A DNA stretch of 64,000 nt from NCBI RefSeq assembly GCF_003173715.1, contig NZ_CP029550.1:2356001-2420000 (forward strand), in the 5' to 3' direction. This stretch comes from Methylobacterium durans (GTDB taxonomy: Bacteria > Pseudomonadota > Alphaproteobacteria > Rhizobiales > Beijerinckiaceae). Shown one piece after another: positions 17,461 to 29,740 of the stretch. Made by a program: the position numbers and the translations under genes. How positions within the stretch are numbered: the stretch's first letter is position 1; every line of letters begins with the position of its first letter. The notes below the pieces were generated by a model. It searched no databases. It saw only the letters and a program-made list of their open reading frames with translations, and was not told where the DNA came from.

Positions 17461-17652
17461 TCAGGCGCCGCGGCGCTCGCGCTCCAGGCGCTTGCGCAGG
17501 CGGCTCGCGCCGTAGGCTTCGGCCAGTTCGCGGCGCGCCGCGCTGACCGGCGCCGCCTGCCGCTCGGAGCGGGCGGCGGCGATGACGCGCAACGTCGCGT
17601 CGACGGAGCGCTCCAGGCGGCCCACGGCCGCCGAGGCATCGGTGTCGAGCAT
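17461..17652 (-). CDS. Small basic helical protein (63 aa)
   Basis: ATG 17652 opens a 63-residue frame (MLDTDASAAVGRLERSVDAT and so on) ending RKRLERERRGA at 17461. It is almost wholly predicted helix with heptad-like spacing and a strongly basic C-terminus. It converges on opgG with a three-base gap and begins five bases downstream of the end of the acetyltransferase gene at 17658, on the same strand, so the two are likely co-transcribed. No known family is recognised; it could be a DNA- or RNA-associated small protein. Confidence 0.6.
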   Translation of the reverse strand: MLDTDASAAVGRLERSVDATLRVIAAARSERQAAPVSAARRELAEAYGASRLRKRLERERRGA

Positions 17653-17657
17653 GGATG

Positions 17658-18353
17658 TCAGCCCCTCGTGCGGGCGCCCTCTGGCGGGGCGGCCCTGAGC
17701 CACCATCGCGGAGGCCTCGGGCCGGAAGAAGGCAGCTTGAGCGTTCGAGCGCTACGATGCCTCCCGCCACGTCCCCGGCCGGCCGCCGCGAAAGCGAGCG
17801 TCAGGTCGAAAGCCTCGGCGATGCCCTCGTGCCAGAGGGAGAAGGGCGTCGGGCGCGCGAGATGAAGGGCCCCCTCCGTCTCGGGGCCGGCCGGGCGCAG
17901 ATCGGCGCCGAGCTTGGCCGCGAGGCCCCGCATCGGGCCGTTCCGGGTCAGGCAGCGCACATGCAGGTCGCTGACGCCGCGATTGCGGGCTGCATCGGCG
18001 ATCCGGGCGAACAGGGCCGAACCGAGGCCGGTGCGGCGGAAGTCGCGCTCGACCGCGAAGGCGGCCTCCGCCTCCGGACCCAGGATCATGCCGGGCGGGG
18101 GCGGGCCCGCGGGCCGCAATTCGCCGAGGCCGCGCAGCATTCCGTCCTTGAACGCGCCGAACATCAATCCCTCGGCCCTCACCGAGCGCTCGGCATAGGC
18201 GCGCACGCCCGCCGCGCTCACTGCGCCCATGAAGCGCCCGGCCCGGGTCTCGGGATCGAGCCGCAGGAAGTAATCGACGATGGCCGCGCGGTCGCTCGGC
18301 CAGAGGCGCCGGACATGGAATTGTCCGGTCGCTGGAAGATGGGGCAGTGCCAT
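17658..18353 (-). CDS. GNAT family N-acetyltransferase
   Basis: The gene encodes 231 residues from ATG 18353. The GNAT core is visible: FHVRRLWPSDRAAIVDYFLR at the start, AAFAVERDFRRTGLGSALFA with the acetyl-CoA-binding Arg-x-x-Gly-x-Gly, and a helix (RIADAARNRGVSDLHVRC) after it. The last 30 residues are Arg/Pro-rich and probably disordered. The substrate is unknown. An in-frame ATG at 18383 would add ten residues. The neighbouring small basic protein lies directly downstream on the same strand. Confidence 0.8.
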   Translation of the reverse strand: MALPHLPATGQFHVRRLWPSDRAAIVDYFLRLDPETRAGRFMGAVSAAGVRAYAERSVRAEGLMFGAFKDGMLRGLGELRPAGPPPPGMILGPEAEAAFAVERDFRRTGLGSALFARIADAARNRGVSDLHVRCLTRNGPMRGLAAKLGADLRPAGPETEGALHLARPTPFSLWHEGIAEAFDLTLAFAAAGRGRGGRHRSARTLKLPSSGPRPPRWWLRAAPPEGARTRG

Positions 18354-18647
18354 GCCGGTCTCCGGTCGGTTTGCGCGAGGCACGCGCTGCAGATCCGGAC
18401 GAAACCTCCCTCAAGGCCGAGCTGAATTGGCATGGGCGAATACATTGTGCAATGCAGCAAAACGACCTACCCCGCCGGCACCAGGGCCGCCATGCGTGGG
18501 TTGGATGGAACCGGGTGTCACCTGTCACCGATCCCAGCGTGAGCGGGCTTGATCCGGGCGTGGACCCGCGGCAGACCGGGCCGGCTCCCGTTCATCTCGC
18601 GCCCGCCATCGTTTCCGTGAGGTGAGGCTCCGGCTCGAACGCGCGAG

Positions 18648-19885
18648 GTGACCTTGTCCAGTCAGGCATCCGGCCCTGCCCCGTCGCCCGAGGTGCGCGC
18701 CGGCGCCCTCCCCGGGGCCCGGTCCACGAGCGCTACGAGGCGCTGGTGGCCTCCGGCGCCATTGAGCGCGATCCGGCGCAGATCCGCCTCGTGCGCGCCC
18801 TCGACGGACTCCTTCAGGATCTCGAGCGGCGGCGCCGGGCCAAGAAAGGCAGCGCGCTCGGCTGGCTGTTCGGCCGCAAGGACGATGCGGGCGGGCCGCC
18901 GAAGGGGCTCTACATCTGGGGCTCGGTCGGCCGCGGCAAGACCATGCTGATGGATCTCTTCCACGAGGCGGCGCCGGGGCCGAAGCGGCGGGTCCACTTC
19001 CACGGCTTCCTCGCGGATGCGCACGAGCGCATTCATGCCTACCGCCAAGCCTTGAAGCGGGGCGAGGTGAAGGGCGACGATCCGATTCCGCCGGTGGCCG
19101 AGGCGCTCGCAGCGGAGGCGAAGCTCCTCTGCTTCGACGAGTTCACGGTGACCGACATCGCCGATGCGATGATCCTCGGGCGCCTGTTCGGCGCCCTGTT
19201 CCGTCACGGCGTCACCGTGGTGGCGACTTCCAACGTCGAGCCGGACCGGCTCTACGAGGGCGGCCTCAACCGCGCCCTGTTCCTGCCCTTCGTCGCGGAG
19301 CTGACGGAGCGCGTGGCGGTGTTGCGCCTCGATGCGCGCACGGATTTCCGCCTGGAGAAGCTCGGCGGCGCCTCGGTCTACCACGTGCCGGCGGACGGGG
19401 CGGCGCGGGCGGCCCTCGACCGGGCCTTCAAGGGACTGACCGGCAAGGCGAAGGGGCGAGCCGCCACGATCCGGGTGAAGGGGCGCGACGTCGCGGTGCC
19501 CGAGGAGGCGGCCGGCGTCGCCCGCTTCGGCTTCGCCGACCTCTGCGCGCAGCCGCTGGGCGCCTCCGACTACATGGCGCTCGCCAGCACCTTCCACACG
19601 CTGATCGTCGAGGGCATCCCCGTGATGGGGGAGGCGCAACGCAACGAGGCCAAGCGCTTCATCACGCTCGTCGACACACTCTACGACGCCCATGTGAAGC
19701 TCGTGGCCTCCGCCGAGGCCGAGGCGCGGGACCTCTACCCGGTCACGGAGGGCCGCGAGGCCTTCGAGTTCGACCGCACGGTCTCCCGCCTCATCGAGAT
19801 GCGCTCCTCCGAGTACCTCGCCCTGCCGCACGGGCGCGGCGACTCCGAGGCGACAGGGGCGAGCACCGGCCTCGTCGAGACCTGA
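18648..19885 (+). CDS. zapE: Cell division protein ZapE / AFG1-like ATPase (N-terminal frame break)
   Basis: The gene encodes about 412 residues when one base is restored in GGTCC at 18721-18722. The first frame (GTG 18648 or TTG 18654) then joins HERYEALVASGAIERDPAQ, the expected family N-terminus. Without the base, the main frame can only start at GTG 18746, inside that conserved stretch. The Walker A motif is LYIWGSVGRGKTML and Walker B is LLCFDEFTVTDIADAM, followed by VVATSNVEPDRLYEGGLNR. ZapE is a peripheral-membrane ATPase linked to the divisome and the Sec/YidC machinery in E. coli. Nothing else in the sequence suggests decay. Confidence 0.88.
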
Positions 19886-20014
19886 GCGGGGGCTGGGGAG
19901 CGGCAAATTGGGCCCGGGCTCAGCCTTGGCAAGCCGGGCCGGCGGCGCATTTACCAGCGCTCGCCCTCTTCCCGGCCGCGTCCGGCCCTCCCCGCCAGGA
20001 TCCTGAAAGTCCCG

Positions 20015-22954
20015 ATGAACGTGCCGATCGCCGCGCTACGCCGCTGGACCTGGCGCGGGACCCCCGGCCGGAGCGGGTGGCTCGGTGCGCCGCTGGCCTT
20101 CGGGCTCCTCGCGCTCGCCCTCGTGGCCGGCTTCTGGAACTACCTCGCCGGCGAGGCGCGGCGGGCGGAGGTGGAACGCGGCACCGGCACCATCGCGGGC
20201 GTGGAGCGCCTGCTCTCCTCGGTGAAGGATCTGGAGACCGGCGAGCGGGGCTACGTCATCGTCGGGGGCGAGCGCTACCTCGCCACCTACACGGCGTCGC
20301 TCGGCGCCATCGACGCGCGGCTCGCCGCGCTGGGAGCCACCGCCGCCGCGCCGGGGCGGGACGCGGCGACGGGCGGAAAGTCGCTCGCCACCCTGGTCGC
20401 CGAGAAGCGCGATTTCGCCGCCCGGGTCGTGGCCCTGCGCACGGAGCAGGGGTTCGAGGCGGCCACCGCCCTCGTGCGCACCGAGGAGGGCAAGCGGATC
20501 ATGGATGCGATCCGGGCCGAGTCCGCCGCGATCCAGGCGGAGACCGGCCGCCGCATCGAGGGCATTCAGGACCGGGACCGCCTGCGCGCGCTCCTCCTCT
20601 CCCTCGTCAGCGGACTGTCGGCGCTCGGCGCGATCGTGCTCCTCGCCCGCCTCGCCCTGGTGCGGCGCCGCGAGTCGCTGCGCATGACGCGCCTCCTCGA
20701 CGGAGTGCTGGCCAACGCCCCCGTCGGCCTCGGCTTCCTCGACCGGGACCTCAAGATCCGCCACATGAACCGGGCGCTCGCCACCATGAGCGAGCGCGGC
20801 TTCGGGGCCGATCTCGGGGCGCCGATCTGGGCGATGCTGCCGACGCTCCGGGAAGAGCTCGCCCCGAAGCTCGCCGCCGCCCTGCAGGAGGGCCTCGTCA
20901 CGCCCGACGTGCCGGTGGCGGTTCCGGCGCCGAGCGCGCCGGGCGGCGTCCGCCACTTCTCGATGAGCTTCTATCCGCTGCGCGGCGCGGCGCACGAGCG
21001 GGACGTCGAGGGCGTCGGCCTCGTCGTCCTCGACGAGACGATCCGGCGGATGGCGCAGGAGCGCCTGGCTCGCAGCGAGGAGCGCTTCCGCTCCCTCATC
21101 GAGGCCTCCGCCGCGATCGTCTGGACCGCCGATCCCGAGGGCAACCTGCACCCGCGCCAGACCGCCTGGGCCCGCTTCACGGGTCAGGACGAGGCGGCCT
21201 ATGCGGGGCTCGGCTTCCTCGACGCCGTCCACCCGGACGACCGTGCCCACACCCGTGCCGCCTGGGCCCACGCGGTGCAGACCCTCACCCCCTACGAGAC
21301 CGAGCACCGCCTGCGCCGCCGGGACGGCGCCGACCGCCACATGAGCGTGCGCGCCGTGCCGATCCTGGAGGAAGGCGGCACCCTGCGGGAATGGGTCGGC
21401 ACACACGCCGACATCACCGAGCGCAAGGAGGCCGAGGCGCAGATCGCCGCTGCTAAGGAGGCTGCCGAGGAGGCGAACCGGGCGAAGAGTCAGTTCCTCG
21501 CCAACATGAGCCACGAGCTGCGCACGCCCCTCTCGGCGGTCATCGGCTATTCCGAGATGCTGCAGGAGGAGCTGGAGGATCTCGGCGAGCCCGCTCTGAT
21601 CGCCGACATGCGCAAGATCGAGTCGAACGCCCGCCACCTCCTCGGCCTCATCAACGACGTCCTCGACCTCTCGAAGATCGAGGCCGAGCGCGTCGAGATC
21701 TTCGCAGAGGATTTCTCGGTCGCCGAGGTGGTCGAGGAGGTCGCCGCCACCGTCGAGGGCTTGGTCGAGAAGAAGGGCAACCGGCTGAACCTGACGGTCG
21801 CCGGCGAGATCGGCACGGCCCACACCGACGTGACGAAGCTGCGCCAGTGCCTGATCAACCTCCTCAGCAACGCGGCGAAGTTCACGCAGGGCGGGGAGAT
21901 CTCGCTCGCGGTCGCGCGGGAGGCGGACGACACGCTCCGCTTCACCGTCACCGACACCGGCATCGGCATGAACCCGGAGCAGGTCGGCCGTCTGTTCGAG
22001 CGTTTCGTCCAGGCCGACGCCTCGACCACCCGCCGCTTCGGCGGCACGGGGCTCGGCCTCTCGATCACCCGCGCCTTCGCGCACATGCTCGGCGGCGACA
22101 TCGCGGTCGAGAGCCGGGAGGGCGAGGGCACCCGCTTCACCCTGAGCCTGCCTGCCCGCTACGTCCCGCCCGCCGAGGAGGCGCCCCTGCCCGCGCCGGC
22201 CGGGAGCGGCGAGGGCGCCGGCATCCTCGTCATCGACGATGACGCCGCGACCCGCGATCTCCTCGCCCGCTTCCTGGAGCGCGACGGCTTCCGGGTCGCC
22301 ACAGCAAGCGACGGCCGGACGGGCCTGGAGCGCGCCAGGAGCCTGCGCCCCCGCGCCATCCTCCTCGACGTCACCATGCCTCACATGGACGGCTGGTCGG
22401 TGCTGCGGGCGCTGCGCGCCGACCCGGACCTCGGGGCGACGCCGATCATCATGGTCACGGTGCTCGACGAGGAGACCCTCGCCTTCTCCCTCGGCGCCAC
22501 CGACTACCTGCACAAGCCGATCGAGTGGGACCACCTGAAGGCGGTCACCGACCGCTTCCGGCCCGGCCCCGGCGGCGGCCCGATCCTCGTCGTGGACGAC
22601 GACGCGGATGCCCGCGAGCGGCTGGCCGCCTACCTGACCCGCGAGAACCTTCCCGTGCGCACGGCCGAGCACGGCGGCACCGCGCTGACCGCCGTGGCGG
22701 CCGAGAAGCCGGGCCTGATCCTGCTCGACCTGATGATGCCGGAGGTGGACGGCTTCGCCTTCCTGCGCCGCCTGCGCGCCCGGGCCGATTGGCGCGACAT
22801 CCCCATCGTGGTTCTCACCGCCAAGGACATCACCGCCGAGGATCGCCGCCGCCTCGCGGGACAAGCGGACCGTGTGATCGCCAAGGGCTCGCTGAGCCTC
22901 GCGGATCTGGCGCGGGAGGTGCGGGAACTCGTGGGGGGCGAGGCGGCGGCGTAG
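20015..22954 (+). CDS. CHASE3-PAS hybrid sensor histidine kinase with two receiver domains
   Basis: The gene encodes 979 residues. A first membrane segment (about 25-48) is followed by a CHASE3-type periplasmic domain (LLSSVKDLETGERGYVI) and a second membrane helix (about 193-216). Two PAS regions follow (LLDGVLANAPVGLGFLDRD; SLIEASAAIVWTADPEG with a PAC tail). HisKA has NMSHELRTPLSAVIGYSE with His500, and the ATPase domain has LINLLSNAAKFTQGG and GTGLGLSI. Two receiver domains follow, with Asp785 (LLDVTMPHMDG) and Asp905 (LLDLMMPEVDG). The architecture is that of a membrane phosphorelay kinase; its input and output partners are unknown, and no response regulator lies adjacent. Confidence 0.93.
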   Translation: MNVPIAALRRWTWRGTPGRSGWLGAPLAFGLLALALVAGFWNYLAGEARRAEVERGTGTIAGVERLLSSVKDLETGERGYVIVGGERYLATYTASLGAIDARLAALGATAAAPGRDAATGGKSLATLVAEKRDFAARVVALRTEQGFEAATALVRTEEGKRIMDAIRAESAAIQAETGRRIEGIQDRDRLRALLLSLVSGLSALGAIVLLARLALVRRRESLRMTRLLDGVLANAPVGLGFLDRDLKIRHMNRALATMSERGFGADLGAPIWAMLPTLREELAPKLAAALQEGLVTPDVPVAVPAPSAPGGVRHFSMSFYPLRGAAHERDVEGVGLVVLDETIRRMAQERLARSEERFRSLIEASAAIVWTADPEGNLHPRQTAWARFTGQDEAAYAGLGFLDAVHPDDRAHTRAAWAHAVQTLTPYETEHRLRRRDGADRHMSVRAVPILEEGGTLREWVGTHADITERKEAEAQIAAAKEAAEEANRAKSQFLANMSHELRTPLSAVIGYSEMLQEELEDLGEPALIADMRKIESNARHLLGLINDVLDLSKIEAERVEIFAEDFSVAEVVEEVAATVEGLVEKKGNRLNLTVAGEIGTAHTDVTKLRQCLINLLSNAAKFTQGGEISLAVAREADDTLRFTVTDTGIGMNPEQVGRLFERFVQADASTTRRFGGTGLGLSITRAFAHMLGGDIAVESREGEGTRFTLSLPARYVPPAEEAPLPAPAGSGEGAGILVIDDDAATRDLLARFLERDGFRVATASDGRTGLERARSLRPRAILLDVTMPHMDGWSVLRALRADPDLGATPIIMVTVLDEETLAFSLGATDYLHKPIEWDHLKAVTDRFRPGPGGGPILVVDDDADARERLAAYLTRENLPVRTAEHGGTALTAVAAEKPGLILLDLMMPEVDGFAFLRRLRARADWRDIPIVVLTAKDITAEDRRRLAGQADRVIAKGSLSLADLAREVRELVGGEAAA

Positions 22955-23150
22955 CGCTCACGCGCCGAGGAACGTCGCGAAGGCGATTCCCGCACCGAAG
23001 AAGGTGGCTCCGGCCGCCATGCCAGCGCTGCCGACCTGCCACGCCGCGAGGCAACAGTCTCGCTCAATCGAACCGGTTCGTCCGATCGGGATCAGAATGG
23101 CGGATCCGCGGCAGGCGTCCATCGGTAACACCGCGTGCGTCGAGGAAGGC

Positions 23151-23570
23151 CTACGACTCCCGGTCGAAGCGGAAGGCGCCCGCGAGGCGCGGCATGCCGA
23201 TGCGCTCGTAGAAGGCGTCGGCTCCGGGGGCGGCGGCGAGCATCACCGCCACCTCCGGCCCCGTCCTCTCCCGCACGATCTCGAGGAGGCGGCGGCCGAT
23301 GCCGCGGCCCTGGACGGCGCGGTCCACCGCGAGATCGGAGACGTAGGCGCACCACGCGAAATCGGTGATCACCCGCGCGACGCCGACGAGGTTGCGCTCC
23401 GGCACCAGCGCCCGGGCCGTCACGATCAGGTTCGCGCCGGCGAGCATGCGGGCGAGGCGCGGCTCGTCCCCGGGCCGCCGGGCGGCCAGACCGGAAGCGG
23501 CCAGCACGCGGCGGAACTCCGCCGCGCTCAAGGCCGGCTCGACGCCGTAGGCGATGCCGGGCGTCGCCAT
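23151..23570 (-). CDS. GNAT family N-acetyltransferase
   Basis: The gene encodes 139 residues from ATG 23570. The core acetyl-CoA site reads VSDLAVDRAVQGRGIGRRLL, the Q/RxxGxG/A loop, and is followed by the beta-5 region (EVAVMLAAAPGADAFYERIG). This small acetyltransferase type is common and its substrates vary. It begins four bases downstream of the secA stop on the same strand, so it is probably expressed by read-through from secA. Confidence 0.85.
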   Translation of the reverse strand: MATPGIAYGVEPALSAAEFRRVLAASGLAARRPGDEPRLARMLAGANLIVTARALVPERNLVGVARVITDFAWCAYVSDLAVDRAVQGRGIGRRLLEIVRERTGPEVAVMLAAAPGADAFYERIGMPRLAGAFRFDRES

Positions 23571-23574
23571 GCCC

Positions 23575-26480
<2,906 letters not shown>

Positions 26481-26815
26481 CGTGAACCTGCGGTCGTGCG
26501 AGCAGTCAAAGCGAATGGGGCGGGCTTATAGAGGTAAATATCGGCGGGCGCATCTGAAAGAGGCCCCGTTCGGCGACCGCTGCCGCGGGGCCGTCGACCG
26601 ATGCCGGAGAACGGCCGAGCTTCGCGAAGCGTTCCTCACGATCGGGTGTGCCGGCCTCGCCCTCCGACGCGGCAAAGCTTGCGTTCGGACGCGAGCCATT
26701 CCACCTGTGTCGCCGATGCCCGCGGCCGCCGCGCCGCTTCCGATGCCCCGAACGAGACCTCCGCCGGCGCCCCGGACGAAGGCCCAGGGGCCGACTGCCC
26801 AAGGATTCCGACCGC
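26481..26815. other. 335-bp divergent intergenic region between secA and the parvulin gene
   Basis: No convincing gene is present. It must hold the promoters of both divergent genes. On the minus strand, GGAAC at 26635-26631 and CGTT at 26613-26610 are 17 bases apart, which fits the EcfG consensus, but one such match is about what chance would give in a window this size, and secA is not an expected stress gene. No repeat or T-tract hairpin was seen. Confidence 0.4.
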
Positions 26816-27706
26816 ATGCCGATCCTCCACACCCTGCGCCGCGCCAGCGCGCTCGCGCTGGTCCTGAGCTTGCCGGCCACGGCCTGGGCCCAGACGACGA
26901 CGCCCGCCGCCGCGCCGGCGCCCTCCGCCGCGCCCGAGACGGTCGTCGCCAAGGTGAACGGCGCCCCGATCACGCAGGGGGACCTAAACGTGGCGGGCGA
27001 GGATCCGGCGCTCTCGCTGCCGGGCGTCGAGGATGCGCAGAAGAAGAACCTCCTCGTCGACTACATGATCGACCTCAAGGTCGGTGCGCAGGCGGCCGAG
27101 GCCGCCAAGGTCGGCGAGACGCCGGACTTCAAGCGCAAGCTCGCCTATTTCCGCGACAAGCTCCTCCTCGACGAGTACCTCGACCGCGAGGCCAAGAAGG
27201 CGGCGACGCCCGAGGCGGCCCGCGCCCTCTACGACCAGACGGTCAAGGCGATGAAGCCCGAGGAGGAGATCCACGCCCGGCACATCCTCGTCGACAACGA
27301 GGGCGACGCGAAGAAGATCGCCGAGCGCATCAAGGGCGGCGAGGACTTCGCCAAGGTCGCGGCCGAGGCCTCGAAGGATCCGGGCTCGAAGACCGAAGGG
27401 GGCGATCTCGGCTGGTTCACCAAGGAGCGCATGGTGGCGCCCTTCGCCGAGGCCGCCTTTAAGCTGCCGGTCGGCCAGGTCTCGGACCCGGTCAAGACGC
27501 AGTTCGGCTGGCACGTGATCAAGGTCGAGGAGAAGCGCACGAAGCCGATCCCGGGCTTCGAGGAGATGAAGGAGCAGGTCGACCAGTACCTGACCCGCAA
27601 GGCGCAGCAGGACCTCATCGTGAAGCTGCGCGAGGGCGCCAAGGTGGAGCGCACCGACGCCGCCCCCGCCGTGGCGCCTCCGCCGCCCGAGACGAAGAAG
27701 CCCTGA
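26816..27706 (+). CDS. Periplasmic peptidylprolyl isomerase (parvulin, PpiC/PrsA type)
   Basis: The gene encodes 296 residues. A Sec signal peptide ends at TAWAQ, and an Ala/Pro linker follows. The SurA-like N-terminal region (VVAKVNGAPITQGDLNVAGED) leads to the parvulin domain: IHARHILVDNEGDAKKIAER, KDPGSKTEGGDLGWFTKERM and VKTQFGWHVIKVEEKRTK. Such proteins help fold outer-membrane and secreted proteins, which fits the position opposite secA. A Pro-rich tail ends the protein. ATG 26816 places the signal peptide directly at the start. Confidence 0.9.
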   Translation: MPILHTLRRASALALVLSLPATAWAQTTTPAAAPAPSAAPETVVAKVNGAPITQGDLNVAGEDPALSLPGVEDAQKKNLLVDYMIDLKVGAQAAEAAKVGETPDFKRKLAYFRDKLLLDEYLDREAKKAATPEAARALYDQTVKAMKPEEEIHARHILVDNEGDAKKIAERIKGGEDFAKVAAEASKDPGSKTEGGDLGWFTKERMVAPFAEAAFKLPVGQVSDPVKTQFGWHVIKVEEKRTKPIPGFEEMKEQVDQYLTRKAQQDLIVKLREGAKVERTDAAPAVAPPPPETKKP

Positions 27707-27794
27707 GGACCGGGCTTCCCTTCGGAGGCACGGCGATGCCGAGGCGAGGACGCCCGCCCTCGCCTCACCACCCCGGGCCTCGCGGAGGCGGACC

Positions 27795-28223
27795 ATGCTG
27801 GCCGGATTGCTCGCGCTCACGGTCGCCGCGCTGTTCTCGGGCGCCGCGCTCTACATCAACGTCGCCGAGCAGCCGGCCCGCCTGGGGCTCGACGACCGCG
27901 CCCTGCTCGCGCAGTGGCAGCCGGCCTACCGGCGCGGCTACGCCATGCAGGCCACGCTCGCCGTGCTCGGCTTCCTGTGCGCGGCCGCCGCGTGGTGGCA
28001 GACCGGCCACCGCGCCTTCCTGATCGGCGGCCTCGTGCTCCTCGCCAACTGGCCCTACACGCTCCTCGGCATCCTGCCGACGAACCGGCTCCTCATGGCG
28101 ACGAGACCCGCCGAGGCCGGCCCGGAGAGCCGCCGCCTGATCGAGCGCTGGGCGCGCCTGCACGCGGTGCGCACCGGCCTCGGCCTCGCCGCAACGATCA
28201 TTATCCTGACCGCGCTGCGTTGA
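27795..28223 (+). CDS. DUF1772 family membrane protein
   Basis: The gene encodes 142 residues with about four membrane segments (LAGLLALTVAALFSGAALY; MQATLAVLGFLCAAAAWW; FLIGGLVLLANWPYTLLGI; TGLGLAATIIILTAL). The first helix followed by INVAEQPARL, and the motif PTNRLLMATRP, match DUF1772. The function is not known; relatives have been linked to anthrone-oxygenase-like folds by sequence only. It follows the parvulin gene by 88 bp on the same strand and may share its transcript. Confidence 0.8.
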   Translation: MLAGLLALTVAALFSGAALYINVAEQPARLGLDDRALLAQWQPAYRRGYAMQATLAVLGFLCAAAAWWQTGHRAFLIGGLVLLANWPYTLLGILPTNRLLMATRPAEAGPESRRLIERWARLHAVRTGLGLAATIIILTALR

Positions 28224-28229
28224 TCGCGA

Positions 28230-28385
28230 TCAAGCCGGACGGTCAGGCGACGTCGGGGTCAGGTAGGACGAGGCTGACGCCGGCGTCGACACGACGGGGC
28301 TCATCTCCCCCGCGCGGCGCTGCGCCATCAGCTCCAGGATGGCCAGGACGAGCCAGGGGCAGCCGATTCCGATGAAGAAGGCCAT
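28230..28385 (-). CDS. 51-residue single-span membrane protein
   Basis: ATG 28385 opens a frame ending at 28230. The product begins with a hydrophobic helix (MAFFIGIGCPWLVLAILELM), then a basic turn (AQRRAGE), then a Ser/Thr/Pro-rich tail. This N-terminal helix with positive charges behind it is typical of a small inner-membrane protein with its tail in the cytoplasm. It converges on the DUF1772 gene with a six-base gap. No family is recognised. Support is the clean membrane helix and the way it fills the gap. Confidence 0.5.
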   Translation of the reverse strand: MAFFIGIGCPWLVLAILELMAQRRAGEMSPVVSTPASASSYLTPTSPDRPA

Positions 28386-28530
28386 CTGATCCCTCGTGAG
28401 CGACGGCCTGATCGGCCTTGGCCGTACAAGGATAGGACGGTGCGCCGTCTCAGCAAGACGGCTTCGCTCGCAGCGCGACCCGCTCCCGGCGGCCCGCCTC
28501 GGCGCGGCGCGGTTTCAGGGTGGCGCGGTG

Positions 28531-29634
28531 TCAGCGTGGTTCATGGCGGCCGAGGAGCAGCAGGAGCTCGCCCTGCCCCGCCGTACCGGTCTTGGCGAAG
28601 ATCGCCTTGAGGTGCGAGCGCGCCGTCGGCATCGAGATCCTGAGGGCGGCGGCGCATTCCGCCACGCCGCGGCCCGAGAGCAGCGCCTCGCAGAGGGCGA
28701 TCTCGCGGGGCGTCAGGCCGTAGAGCCGCTTCAGGATGCCCTCGTCCGGCAGCTTGGTCTCCTCGAGGTCGATGATCCTGAGGAGGGCGCGGGCGCCGTC
28801 GAAATATTGGAGCCCGGCCTTGTGCAGGGGCTGGGCCCGCAGAAGGAGCGGCCGGCGGCCCGGCCGCTCGACGATGACGGGGGCCAGCGCCGGGCTGTCG
28901 GGCTGCAGCCCGGACCAGATCGCGGCCGCGACATGCGCCTGCAGCGCTGCGCTCGCCCGCAGGTCGCCCGGGACCACGAGGGCGCCCCGCCGTACGTCGA
29001 GGGGCCCGCCGAGGAAGCGCTCCGCGGCGCTGCCGGTGCGCAGCACGCGCCCTGTCCGGTCGAGGAGAAGCGCCGGCACGCGCAGCGATTCGATCGTGTC
29101 GACGATCCCGTCGAGCCGGGTCATGCCGACGTCCCGTGCCAGGGTGGCGGCCCGGCCGAGGGGGGCGATGAGCCGCCGCACGGCCCGCTGCTCGTCCGGC
29201 GTGAACGGGCCCTGCTCGATCGTGCGCTGCAGGGTGAGGCACCAGACGTCGTCGCCGACGGTGACGAGGAGGCCGGCGAACCACTGGAACCCGTGCGAGC
29301 CCAGGAACTCGCTGTAGAACGGGTTCGTGCGCATCGCCTCGGGGGTGGTGATGTCCTGGTCGACGAGGAGGCCGGTGCGGATCAGCTTCGGGATGCCGTG
29401 GGCCCGGTAATCGTGCTCGAACCATCCGGTGCTGAAATAGGCCGCCGTCAGCGCCTCCATCGAGTCGCTCGACGGTATGCCCGGCACCCGGCCCTGGATG
29501 GGCAGCGCCCCGGCGCCCCGGCTGCCCGTCGCCGCGACAATCCGGGAGACCGCCTCAGGCCACGCCTCGGGCCGGATCGCGGCCGAGATCAGCGTCTCCT
29601 CGATGCCGCGTAGACTGTCATCGTCGAGGTGCAT
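28531..29634 (-). CDS. LuxR-type helix-turn-helix transcriptional regulator
   Basis: The gene encodes 367 residues from ATG 29634. The last 65 residues form a LuxR/GerE DNA-binding domain: LYGLTPREIALCEALLSGRG, VAECAAALRISMPTARSHLK and AIFAKTGTAGQGELLLLL. The N-terminal 290 residues contain a PAS-like middle part (ALLLDRTGRVLRTGSAAERF) but no acyl-homoserine-lactone-binding or receiver signature. It is a one-component regulator of unknown ligand. It lies downstream of hemH on the same strand with the hemH stop 106 bp away, so separate transcription is likely. Confidence 0.85.
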   Translation of the reverse strand: MHLDDDSLRGIEETLISAAIRPEAWPEAVSRIVAATGSRGAGALPIQGRVPGIPSSDSMEALTAAYFSTGWFEHDYRAHGIPKLIRTGLLVDQDITTPEAMRTNPFYSEFLGSHGFQWFAGLLVTVGDDVWCLTLQRTIEQGPFTPDEQRAVRRLIAPLGRAATLARDVGMTRLDGIVDTIESLRVPALLLDRTGRVLRTGSAAERFLGGPLDVRRGALVVPGDLRASAALQAHVAAAIWSGLQPDSPALAPVIVERPGRRPLLLRAQPLHKAGLQYFDGARALLRIIDLEETKLPDEGILKRLYGLTPREIALCEALLSGRGVAECAAALRISMPTARSHLKAIFAKTGTAGQGELLLLLGRHEPR

Positions 29635-29740
29635 CGGCCCTCCGGCGGCACCTGCGCGAGATGATGCGCGGGAGCCTGCCCGGGAGGCTACGCAGTCAAA
29701 TCAGGAGAGGAAAGTATCGGCAGCTTTCGTCGGGCCCTTT

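Noticed and set aside
18347..18625. 92-residue frame before zapE
   Set aside because: No domain, no hydrophobic helix, and it overlaps the start of the acetyltransferase gene. Not supported.
20036..22864. 942-residue frame opposite the hybrid kinase
   Set aside because: Antisense shadow. The kinase on the other strand has complete domains and catalytic residues.
22958..23017. Minus-strand peptide MAAGATFFGAGIAFATFLGA
   Set aside because: Only 20 residues from the single start codon, with no ribosome-binding site. The upstream in-frame sequence has no ATG, GTG or TTG.
26506..26973. 155-residue minus-strand frame across the secA/parvulin gap
   Set aside because: It overlaps the start of the well-supported parvulin gene, and its sequence is low-complexity Arg/Ala.
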